From the NCBI GenBank assembly GCA_945867875.1, contig CAMBJF010000052.1, positions 1 to 12,799 on the forward strand: 12,799 nucleotides of DNA, in the 5' to 3' direction. The translations under genes and the position numbers were made by a program. Below the pieces are notes generated by a model. That model saw only the letters and a list, made by a program, of their open reading frames with translations, had not been told where the DNA came from and made no database searches. Positions within the stretch are counted from its first letter, which is position 1, and each line of letters starts with the position of its first letter. Of the stretch, positions 1 to 6,444 are shown piece by piece. Source of the DNA: an uncultured Ruminococcus sp. GTDB lineage: Bacteria > Bacillota > Clostridia > Oscillospirales > Ruminococcaceae.

Positions 1-46
1 TACACACTGCATATCGTCGGCAGCGTCAGATGTGTATAAGAGACAG
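1..46 (+). other. Nextera i5-side adapter sequence (not genomic)
   Basis: The stretch reads as the end of the Illumina P5 primer (1-5), an eight-base index ACTGCATA (6-13, which I recognise as Nextera S506), the read-1 primer part TCGTCGGCAGCGTC (14-27) and the 19-base Tn5 mosaic end (28-46). Genomic sequence therefore begins at about base 47. Any open reading frame entering this stretch picks up artificial residues. Confidence 0.97.
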
Positions 47-1129
47 GTGCTTGTTCTGGAGATGGCGGGGAGGTGTGCCGCATTCCTTTGTGCGGACATC
101 TTCAAGGGCGGCATCTATAGCGGATTCGGCGGAGTTGGATTTGGGAGAGGTGGCAAGGAGAATTATCGCCTCCGCAAGGGGTATCCGTGCTTCGGGGAGA
201 CCAAGCTGCAAAGCGCTGTCAACGCAGGATTTTGTCACTGCCGCAGCGATAGGGTAGGCAAGTCCGATATCCTCTGAGGCAATTACCAGCAGGCGGCGGC
301 AGAGCGAGATTATGTCTCCCGCTTCGATGAGCCTTGCGGCATAGTGGAGGGCGGCGTTTTCATCGCTGCCACGAATGGACTTTTGCAGGGCGGACAGGAT
401 ATCGTAATGCTCGTCGCCGTCACGGTCATAGCGGTTGTTGCTTCGCTGGGTGAGGGCTTTGGCTTCGTCAAGGGTTATGACCGCTTCGATGCCGTTATTT
501 TCTGCACCGAGAAAGCACAGCTCGCAGACGCTTACCGATTTGCGGACATCTCCGCCGCAGCCACGGGCGATATGCTCGCAGACGCCCTTTTCCGCTTTTA
601 TCTTCACTCCCGATTCGTCAGAAAGGACACGGAATGCCCTTTCCACTGCGGGGATAACGTCCTCGGCGGTGACGGGCTTGAACTCGAACACCGCACTTCG
701 GCTGAGAATGGCGTTGTAGACGTAAAAATAGGGGTTCTCGGTGGTGGAGGCGATAAGGGTTATCTGGCCGTTTTCGATATATTCAAGGAGAGACTGCTGC
801 TGCTTTTTGTTAAGGTACTGTATCTCGTCGAGGTACAAAAGGACGCCGTTCATTCCGTCAATTGTGCCTGTATCGGCGATAACGTCCCTGATGTCGGCTG
901 TTCCTGCGGAGGTGCCGTTGAGCTTATGGAGCTTCATTCCGGAATTTTCCGCAATTATCCGTGCAACGGTGGTCTTTCCCACTCCCGAGGGACCGTAAAA
1001 TATCATATTGGGGATATTGCCGCCGTCGATTATGCGTCTGAGATATCTGCCTTTGTCAAGGAGATGACGCTGTCCCACAACTTCATCAAGGTTTTTGGGG
1101 CGTATTCTGTCTGCAAGGGGGGAGGACAT
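47..1129 (-). CDS. rarA: Replication-associated recombination protein A (RarA/MgsA AAA+ ATPase), 3' end missing
   Basis: RarA is a cytoplasmic AAA+ ATPase of the clamp-loader/RuvB-like class that acts at stalled replication forks. Visible motifs are Walker A GPSGVGKT (residues 46-53), Walker B VLLYLDEI (96-103), sensor-1 STTENP (128-133) and the SR arginine-finger region (143-144). The N-terminal LADRIRPKNLDEVVGQ is typical of the family. The rest runs into the helical and tetramerisation regions. Native sequence covers 361 residues against a usual 420-445, so the C-terminus is cut by the contig end. The frame continues into adapter for six false residues and a false stop at 26-28. Start is ATG at 1127-1129, with a modest AAAGGC ribosome site 11 bases upstream. 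A promoter lies at 1168-1196, beyond the rpsU terminator, so the gene is probably transcribed on its own. Confidence 0.95.
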
Positions 1130-1167
1130 TTTTTATCACTGCCTTTATGAATTAAGTCATATGTTTA

Positions 1168-1196
1168 ATTATACAACATTTGTTTTGAAAAATCAA
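1168..1196 (-). promoter_or_regulatory. Sigma-A-type promoter for rarA
   Basis: On the minus strand there is a -35 box TTGATT (1191-1196), a 17-base spacer and a perfect -10 box TATAAT (1168-1173). The expected start of transcription is near 1161, giving a leader of about 30 bases before the rarA ATG. It lies just downstream of the rpsU terminator, which fits independent expression of rarA. This is called from sequence match only. Confidence 0.75.
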
Positions 1197-1207
1197 CATA
1201 TAAAGAG

Positions 1208-1242
1208 AAAAAAGCGGTGACAGCAATTAAGTGTCACCGCTT
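1208..1242 (-). terminator. Intrinsic terminator of rpsU
   Basis: Bases 1212-1221 and 1233-1242 form a perfect 10-bp stem (AAGCGGTGAC / GTCACCGCTT) around an 11-base loop. Read on the minus strand the stem is followed by a run of six U residues (from 1208-1213, partly inside the stem) and then a U-rich stretch. It begins 34 bases after the rpsU stop codon. This is the clearest terminator in the window. Confidence 0.92.
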
Positions 1243-1275
1243 CTGAACTAAGCGATACTATTAACATATTAACGA

Positions 1276-1449
1276 TTAATACTTACGCTTACGAGCAGCC
1301 TCGGACTTCTTCTTGCGCTTTACAGAAGGCTTCTCGTAGTGTTCTCTTTTACGAACTTCAGCGATAACGCCGTCCTTAGCACAGCTTCTCTTAAAACGCT
1401 TAAGAGCAGTCTCTAAGGTCTCGTTCTTTCCAACGTGAATTTCAGCCAT
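1276..1449 (-). CDS. rpsU: Small ribosomal subunit protein bS21
   Basis: This 57-residue protein begins MAEIHVGKNETLETALKRFK and ends in a very basic tail (KRKKKSEAARKRKY). That is the length and sequence pattern of S21, which sits on the 30S platform near the anti-Shine-Dalgarno end of 16S rRNA and helps translation initiation. The start is ATG at 1447-1449, preceded by a strong GGGAGG ribosome site about 7 bases away. Stop is TAA at 1276-1278. The gene forms its own transcription unit, with a consensus promoter at 1504-1533 and an intrinsic terminator at 1208-1242. It is intact, with no oddities in the protein itself. Confidence is high because the whole protein matches the family pattern. 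Confidence 0.96.
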   Translation of the reverse strand: MAEIHVGKNETLETALKRFKRSCAKDGVIAEVRKREHYEKPSVKRKKKSEAARKRKY

Positions 1450-1503
1450 TTTGTTCCCTCCCTTTGCCCTTTGGCAGAGGATTATATACGATATAACTAT
1501 AAC

Positions 1504-1533
1504 ATTATACTATATATCACAACGATTTGTCAA
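1504..1533 (-). promoter_or_regulatory. Perfect-consensus sigma-A promoter for rpsU
   Basis: On the minus strand the -35 box TTGACA (1528-1533) and -10 box TATAAT (1504-1509) both match consensus exactly, with an 18-base spacer. Predicted transcription start is near 1497, giving a leader of about 48 bases. A/T tracts lie upstream of the -35 box and could act as an UP element. A strong separate promoter fits a ribosomal protein gene placed after a long operon. Confidence 0.88.
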
Positions 1534-1538
1534 GTGCC

Positions 1539-1581
1539 TGCACAAAAATTCAAAACAAATTTTTACTGAGAATTTTGTGCA
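1539..1581 (-). repeat. AT-rich inverted repeat between leuS and rpsU promoter
   Basis: TGCACAAAAATTC (1539-1551) pairs with GAATTTTGTGCA (1570-1581) with a single-base bulge and an 18-base loop. It lies 11 bases after the leuS stop codon and 5 bases upstream of the rpsU -35 box. It could be a weak leuS terminator, but no U tract follows the second arm. It could also be an operator or an UP-element-like sequence for rpsU. The repeat is directly visible; its role is not established. Confidence 0.5.
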
Positions 1582-1592
1582 TAATCACCATC

Positions 1593-4040
1593 TTATTTTG
1601 CCACGATATTTACTATTCTGCCCTTGACGTAAATTTCCTTGACGATCGTTTTGCCGTCGAGGAATGCCTTGACATCGGGATGTGCATTCGCCTTTGCAAG
1701 TGCGGACTCCTGATCCTCGTCAACGCCTACGGATATCTTGCCCTTGAGCTTTCCGTTTACCTGAACGGCGATCTCGATAGTATCGACTTCGAGCTCCTTT
1801 TCGTCATAAACGGGCCAGGACTCGTATGCAATGGTATTATCGTGACCGAGAATGCTCCACAGCTCTTCGCAGACGTGGGGTGTTACGGGGGAGAGGAGCT
1901 TTACTATGCCCTCGGCGTATTCCTTGGGGCACTTTCCTGCTTTGTATGCGGCGTTCATAAATATCATAAGCTGGCTTATGGCGGTGTTGAAGGCAAGAGC
2001 CTCAAAATCATCGGTTACCTTTTTAACGGTCTGATGATATACTCTTGTGAGTGCGCCGTCATTGTCGGCTGTGAGGTTTGCAGGCTCGGTGAAGAAGTTC
2101 CATACACGTGTGATGAACTTCTTTGCGCCCTCAACGCCTGACATACTCCAGGGTTTGGAGACTTCAAGGGGACCCATAAACATCTCGTAAAGTCTGAGGG
2201 TGTCTGCGCCGTAATCCCTTACGATGTCGCTGGGATTGATAACATATTCGGGGAAACGCTTGCCCATTTTGATGCCGTTTTCGCCAAGGATCATACCCTG
2301 ATGAACCAGCTTCCTGAAAGGCTCCTTTGTGGGTGCGAGGCCCTTATCGTAAAGGTATCTGTTCCAGATACGGGAGTACATCAGATGTCCTACTGCGTGC
2401 TCGGGGCCGCCGATGTAGAGGTCAACGGGCATCCAGTGCTTTAAAAGCTCTTCGTTTGCAAATTCGTTCTCATTATCGGGGTCGATATAGCGGAAATAAT
2501 ACCAGCTTGAACCAGCGGAGCCGGGCATTGTGGAGGTCTCTCTTGTGCCCTTTATGCCGTTGTGGTCATACTTTTTCCACTCGGTGGCGTTTTCAAGAGG
2601 TGCTTTGCCGTTTTTGCCCTTGTAGTCCTCCAGCTCGGGGAGAATGAGGGGGAGTTCATCGTCATCGAGGACGTGTATCTCACCGCTTTCGGTGTGGACA
2701 ACGGGAACGGGTTCGCCCCAGTAGCGCTGACGGGCAAATATCCACTCTCTGAAATGATAATTGGTCGTGCGCTTCGCAACGCCCATTTTTTCAAGCTTTG
2801 CGGTAATGGCTTCCTTGGCTTCCTCAACGGTGAGACCTGTAAATTCCTCGGAATTGATGAGTTTATAGCCCTTGCCGAGATAGTCGCCCTTTTCAAATGC
2901 CTTTTCGGAAACGTCTACGTGACCAAGCTTATCATCGCCGTCGATTACCTGTATCATATCAATGTTATGGGCAATGGCGTACTCGAAGTCACGCTGGTCG
3001 TGGGAGGGTACAGCCATAACTGCACCTGTGCCGTAGCTTGCAAGAACGAAGTCGCCGATGAACATTCTGATTTCCTTGCCGTTTACGGGATTTATGCAGG
3101 TAACGCCCTTGAGTTCGCAGCCTGATTTGGTCTTGTTGAGCTCGGTGCGGTCCATATCGTTCTTTTTAAGGGTCTCGTCGATGTATGCCTGGACTTCTTC
3201 CTTGTTGGTGATTCGGGGCATAAGAGTTTTTACGATGTCGCCGTCGGGAGCGAGAACCATAAAGGTGATGCCGTAAATTGTTTCGATGCAGGTGGTGTAG
3301 ATGCTGAAATCGCCGCCGCCTACGATGTCGAACTTGACCTCAACGCCTGTGGACTTGCCTATCCAGTTGCGCTGCATTGCCTTGGTGGATTCGGGCCAGT
3401 CAATCTCGTCAAGTCCTTCAAGGAGCTTTTCGGCAAAGGCGGGCTGGTCGATAACCCACTGCTTCATATTCTTTCTTACAACGGGGTAGCCGCCGCGCTC
3501 GGATTTTCCGTCAATTACTTCGTCATTGGAAAGTACGGTTCCAAGCTCTTCGCACCAGTTTACGGGCATATCCACATACTTTGCGTAGCCGTCAAGATAG
3601 AGCTGCTTGAATATCCACTGGGTCCACTTGTAGAACTTGGGGTCGGAGGTGGCTATCATCTTTGACCAGTCATAGTCAAAGCCAAGCTCTTTGAGCTGCT
3701 TGGAAAAGGTCTGAATGTTCTTCTGAGTGAAGCCGTTGGGGTGGTTGCCTGTGGTCACGGCATACTGCTCGGCGGGAAGTCCGAAGGAGTCATAGCCCAT
3801 TGGGTGGAGGACATTGTAGCCCTGCATTCTCTTCATTCGGGAAACAATGTCGGTGGCTGTATATCCCTCGGGGTGTCCTGCGTGGAGACCTACTCCTGAG
3901 GGGTAGGGGAACATATCCAGAACATAATATTTGGGCTTTGAGAAATCCCACACATCAGTCTTGAATGTTTCATTTTCCTCCCAGTATTTCTGCCATTTTG
4001 CCTCTATGGCGGCAAAATCGTATCTTTCCAAAATTATCAT
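1593..4040 (-). CDS. leuS: Leucyl-tRNA synthetase, class I
   Basis: LeuRS charges tRNA-Leu with leucine using ATP in the cytoplasm, and its CP1 domain hydrolyses mischarged tRNA. In order: the HIGH-type motif HAGH (53-56) within PYPSGVGLHAGHPEGYT; the CP1 editing domain (about 225-425) with GTGAVMAVPSHDQRDFEYA (338-356), including the conserved Asp351; TMPGSAGSSWYY (504-515) with GGPEHAVGHLMYSR (544-557); and the KMSKS-loop equivalent KMGKRFPEYVINPSD (591-605), which departs from canonical KMSKSxGNVVNPD. An anticodon-binding helical domain and C-terminal domain follow. The length of 815 aa is normal for the family. The start is uncertain: AAAGGA directly abuts the ATG at 4038-4040, too close for normal use. 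TTG at 4029-4031 has good spacing and would give M-ERYDFAAIEAKW. No T-box leader is present, so expression probably comes from the upstream operon. Confidence 0.97.
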   Translation of the reverse strand: MIILERYDFAAIEAKWQKYWEENETFKTDVWDFSKPKYYVLDMFPYPSGVGLHAGHPEGYTATDIVSRMKRMQGYNVLHPMGYDSFGLPAEQYAVTTGNHPNGFTQKNIQTFSKQLKELGFDYDWSKMIATSDPKFYKWTQWIFKQLYLDGYAKYVDMPVNWCEELGTVLSNDEVIDGKSERGGYPVVRKNMKQWVIDQPAFAEKLLEGLDEIDWPESTKAMQRNWIGKSTGVEVKFDIVGGGDFSIYTTCIETIYGITFMVLAPDGDIVKTLMPRITNKEEVQAYIDETLKKNDMDRTELNKTKSGCELKGVTCINPVNGKEIRMFIGDFVLASYGTGAVMAVPSHDQRDFEYAIAHNIDMIQVIDGDDKLGHVDVSEKAFEKGDYLGKGYKLINSEEFTGLTVEEAKEAITAKLEKMGVAKRTTNYHFREWIFARQRYWGEPVPVVHTESGEIHVLDDDELPLILPELEDYKGKNGKAPLENATEWKKYDHNGIKGTRETSTMPGSAGSSWYYFRYIDPDNENEFANEELLKHWMPVDLYIGGPEHAVGHLMYSRIWNRYLYDKGLAPTKEPFRKLVHQGMILGENGIKMGKRFPEYVINPSDIVRDYGADTLRLYEMFMGPLEVSKPWSMSGVEGAKKFITRVWNFFTEPANLTADNDGALTRVYHQTVKKVTDDFEALAFNTAISQLMIFMNAAYKAGKCPKEYAEGIVKLLSPVTPHVCEELWSILGHDNTIAYESWPVYDEKELEVDTIEIAVQVNGKLKGKISVGVDEDQESALAKANAHPDVKAFLDGKTIVKEIYVKGRIVNIVAK

Positions 4041-4046
4041 TCCTTT
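4041..4046 (-). promoter_or_regulatory. leuS Shine-Dalgarno that questions the annotated start
   Basis: The minus strand reads AAAGGA immediately followed by ATG, leaving no spacer. The next in-frame start-type codon, TTG at 4029-4031, lies 9 bases downstream of the AAAGGA, a usual spacing. Either initiation occurs at this TTG or the ATG is used despite poor geometry. Confidence 0.5.
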
Positions 4047-4086
4047 ATAAATTATAATTTATATCATATATATGTGATATCGAAAA

Positions 4087-4944
4087 TTACTGCTTGTTCT
4101 TGCTGTATTCGGAGATGTCGTCGTCAAGAACAAGGAAATAGAGCATTACGCCCCTTATGATCAGGGTGATGACGCCGAGTATCATTATGAGGCCGCCGAT
4201 AGCTCCGAGACCAAGTCCGCTGAGGGCTACCGTTGCGATGCCAGCCTGAATAAGTCCAAGTATGCTGAAAACTATATCGATTCCCACGATGGTGGCGATA
4301 GTGTTTTTCGCTCCGTCGCTTCCCTTAAAAAATTTGATGAACAGATAGAGAAGTACGGCGGAAAGGGCGAGGTCAAGGAGCCCCGAAAGAGTTACGCCTC
4401 CGAATACTGACAGGAGATATGTCAGGGTGTTGAAGCCGTAAACGGCAATGCCGATACCGCCAAGTATCCTTGTCTTTCTTCTGCCCTTTTCGTATTTTTC
4501 GGGGTCAACAGCCATTCTTGCGGCGTAGACATCGTTCATTGAAGATGTTCTTGAAGATGATGTTGAGCTGTAAACGCTCTGATATGTGCCTGTTGTGCCC
4601 TGAGAGGTGCTGCTTGTGCTCTGATATGTATAAGAGCTTTGGGACGTGGTCTGAGAAGTGCTCTGAGACTTTGCGGGAGCTGACATATCCTCAAACATCG
4701 GCTTCGGCTGGACAGGCTTATCGGGTGAAGCTGATTTCGCTGCCTGCTCCGAGGGCGATGCGATATCCGAGCCGTCCATCTCGCTGAGTACGGGCATTGC
4801 TATATCGTCAAAATTGTCCATACTGTCGGAAGGGCGGGTAGCCTCCTGTGCTGTTTCCTCAAGTCCTTCCGATGCGTCGGGGAGATCGTCATAGGTCTCT
4901 CCTGTGTCGGGAAGCTCAAGAACGTCCATTTTAAGTTCGTCCAT
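4087..4944 (-). CDS. Unrecognised membrane protein with acidic, Ser/Thr/Gln-rich N-terminal half
   Basis: I do not recognise this 285-residue protein. Residues 1-90 are acidic and probably disordered. Residues 92-137 are almost entirely Ser, Thr, Gln, Tyr and Gly. A short charged segment with YEKGRRKTR (151-159) then leads into about four hydrophobic segments (about 160-181, 186-207, 214-236 and 243-272) and a short polar tail. There is no signal peptide at the N-terminus, so that half is probably cytoplasmic. The start ATG at 4942-4944 has an AAAGGGG ribosome site 9 bases upstream, inside the end of the preceding gene; the gap to that gene's TGA is 2 bases, so the two are probably coupled. 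A second ATG five codons in is possible. leuS follows 46 bases downstream. The function is unknown. Confidence 0.8.
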   Translation of the reverse strand: MDELKMDVLELPDTGETYDDLPDASEGLEETAQEATRPSDSMDNFDDIAMPVLSEMDGSDIASPSEQAAKSASPDKPVQPKPMFEDMSAPAKSQSTSQTTSQSSYTYQSTSSTSQGTTGTYQSVYSSTSSSRTSSMNDVYAARMAVDPEKYEKGRRKTRILGGIGIAVYGFNTLTYLLSVFGGVTLSGLLDLALSAVLLYLFIKFFKGSDGAKNTIATIVGIDIVFSILGLIQAGIATVALSGLGLGAIGGLIMILGVITLIIRGVMLYFLVLDDDISEYSKNKQ

Positions 4945-4946
4945 TT

Positions 4947-5456
4947 TCAGTTACCCCTTTCTGATTTTGCCTGCTGTTTTGATCTGCAGTAGGCTTTTAT
5001 GCTTTTGCTGAAAAGTATAAGATAGGTTGGAACGGCATATATGGCTAATAATATTAGGTCTATTGCAATAAAATAGCCCGTCATTCCGAATAGTTGGGCA
5101 GTGTTAAAATACATCACTGAAAAAATAATATACAGAATCAACTGTATTGCCAAAATTATACCCGTTACTATTCTTGCCCAGTTTATGCCCTTCATAAACA
5201 GAACAACAATCGTGATAGGAATTGCAATGCCTAAAATATATCCAACCGCTTCTGCCGCATTGGACATACTGAACACGCCTGTAAGACATAAAGCCATTGG
5301 GATAAGCATAAGTATGCCCAGAACGATAGATATAGTTTTTCCTCTTCGCACAAGCTCACGCTGTTTGTAATCCTCAAAAGCCTTTGCTTTATCGTCATTC
5401 TCTTCTTCAGTCTCACTGTAGAGAGCGGAATATCCCATATCTGTTTTGTCTTCCAT
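4947..5456 (-). CDS. Unrecognised small four-helix membrane protein
   Basis: I do not recognise this 169-residue protein. An acidic N-terminal segment (1-35) is followed by a basic stretch RELVRRGKT (33-41) and four predicted membrane helices (about 41-63, 70-89, 95-117 and 125-149), ending in a basic tail (SIKAYCRSKQQAKSERGN). The positive residues before helix 1 and after helix 4 suggest both ends are cytoplasmic. Start is ATG at 5454-5456 with AGGGGG 7 bases upstream; an out-of-frame ATG at 5461 sits too close to that site. The layout (acidic N-terminus, Arg/Lys patch, four helices) resembles the next gene, so the pair may be distant paralogues or partners. Its base composition is AT-rich: 5041-5220 is 34% GC by count, against 53% in 2641-2820 of leuS. 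Confidence 0.8.
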   Translation of the reverse strand: MEDKTDMGYSALYSETEEENDDKAKAFEDYKQRELVRRGKTISIVLGILMLIPMALCLTGVFSMSNAAEAVGYILGIAIPITIVVLFMKGINWARIVTGIILAIQLILYIIFSVMYFNTAQLFGMTGYFIAIDLILLAIYAVPTYLILFSKSIKAYCRSKQQAKSERGN

Positions 5457-5475
5457 TTCATGTCCCCCTAAAAAA

Positions 5476-5841
5476 TTACTTTACCCACTCGGATATATCC
5501 AAGTCCTCGCCGTCTCTCCAGAGACGTTCAAGGTTGTAAAAATCTCTCTGTTCCTTGCTGAAAACGTGGACGACGATATCGCCGTAGTCGATTATGACCC
5601 AGTTGGAGCCGTTGTTGCCCTGTACCCTGTTGGGAACAACGCCGTTTTCCTGCATTTTGTACTCCGCTTCGTCGGCGAGAGCCTTTGTCTGTGTGGAAGA
5701 TGTTCCGTCGGCTATTACGAAATAATCGGCGATAACGGTGAGGTCGCCTACCTTTATCACCTTTATGTCCTCGGCCTTTTTGCTGTCGAGAGCCTTGACG
5801 ATTATTTCAAGCTTCTGCTGCTGTGTAAGGTTATCGGTCAT
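5476..5841 (-). CDS. rsfS: Ribosomal silencing factor RsfS (Iojap/YbeB family)
   Basis: RsfS binds uL14 on the 50S subunit and blocks joining with 30S when nutrients are short. The 121-residue protein carries the family hallmarks: DYFVIADGTSSTQTKALADE (39-58) and WVIIDYGDIVVHVFSKEQRD (81-100), followed by FYNLERLW (101-108). The length is normal for the family. Start is ATG at 5839-5841 with AAAGGCGG 6 bases upstream; stop is TAA at 5476-5478. It lies 15 bases after yqeK and 19 bases before the 169-aa membrane protein. A nadD-yqeK-rsfS run is a common arrangement in Firmicutes. Nothing in the protein is unusual. Confidence 0.96.
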   Translation of the reverse strand: MTDNLTQQQKLEIIVKALDSKKAEDIKVIKVGDLTVIADYFVIADGTSSTQTKALADEAEYKMQENGVVPNRVQGNNGSNWVIIDYGDIVVHVFSKEQRDFYNLERLWRDGEDLDISEWVK

Positions 5842-5856
5842 AAAAAACCGCCTTTC

Positions 5857-6444
5857 TTATCTGGATTTTTCGGCATATGTGTTATACGCCTGTGTGGTGC
5901 TTTCGGGGATAAGGGAGCCTTTGGCAAGGACATCGCTTATTGAAAAGCGCAGTGCTTCAAGCATCGCCTTGTCAATGTCCTCAAAGGCAAGCTTTCTCAT
6001 TCGGGCAACGTCCTTGTAGGAACGGTCCTCGGAAATGAGGTCGGCAAGATATATTATCTCCTCAGTTTTGGACATTCCCGCTCTTGCGGCGGTGTGGTAG
6101 CGCACTGCCATAAGCACATCTTCATCGGAAATGTGGAGAACGTGCTCGATGTACCACGCACCTGCTGCGGCGTGGTAGAGGGCGGGTATTTTTTCTTCGA
6201 CGCTGCTGAGGGGGATAATGCTCTTTTTGCCCATAACGAGCTGTTCCTCGTTGGGAATTTCCTTGCAGATGTCGTGGACAAGCCCTGCAAGGCGGCATTT
6301 TTCCTTATCTCCGCCGTATCTTTCCGCAAGTCTTACTGCGGCATCTGACACATTAAGGCTGTGGGTATATCTTTTTTTTGAAAGCCGTATTTTCAGGATA
6401 TCCTTTATTTCTTCGATACTTGTTCCGCAGATCTCTGCTGCCAT
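5857..6444 (-). CDS. yqeK: YqeK-type HD-domain hydrolase (symmetrical Ap4A hydrolase)
   Basis: YqeK proteins are metal-dependent HD-domain enzymes that split diadenosine tetraphosphate (Ap4A) symmetrically into two ADP. The 195 residues show the expected metal ligands: His28 (YTHSLNV), the His57-Asp58 doublet (AGLVHDICKEIP), His91 (YHAAAGAWY), His117 (RYHTAAR) and Asp135 (YLADLISEDR). The N-terminal helical region and length fit the family. The ATG at 6442-6444 abuts the nadD stop codon exactly (TAAATG), with an AGGTGAT ribosome site inside nadD, so translation is probably coupled. Pairing with nadD is widespread, and in some bacteria the two are fused. No abnormal features are seen. Confidence 0.93.
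   Translation of the reverse strand: MAAEICGTSIEEIKDILKIRLSKKRYTHSLNVSDAAVRLAERYGGDKEKCRLAGLVHDICKEIPNEEQLVMGKKSIIPLSSVEEKIPALYHAAAGAWYIEHVLHISDEDVLMAVRYHTAARAGMSKTEEIIYLADLISEDRSYKDVARMRKLAFEDIDKAMLEALRFSISDVLAKGSLIPESTTQAYNTYAEKSR

Noticed and set aside
28..46. Tn5/IS50 mosaic ends as evidence of a 12.7-kb transposon
   Set aside because: The mosaic ends sit at both contig tips and are joined to Illumina primer and index sequences, so they come from library preparation, not from a mobile element.
344..1150. Long plus-strand open frame (268 aa) opposite rarA
   Set aside because: It is antisense to a clear AAA+ gene, lacks a ribosome site and family motifs, and arises from codon bias of the opposite strand.
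2552..2896. Minus-strand open frame of 114 aa inside leuS
   Set aside because: It is a shifted frame within intact leuS; the composition is basic and Pro/Ser-rich, typical of a shadow frame.
4051..4078. Possible promoter just before leuS (TATAAT at 4051-4056, ATCACA at 4073-4078)
   Set aside because: The -35 match is only four of six with a 16-base spacer, and transcription would begin about 4 bases before the leuS ATG, beyond the ribosome site. The TATAAT is part of an AT-rich palindrome.
5231..5461. Alternative ATG at 5461 giving a 76-aa frame
   Set aside because: It is out of frame with the 169-aa membrane protein, only 2 bases from the ribosome site, and gives no recognisable or hydrophobic pattern.
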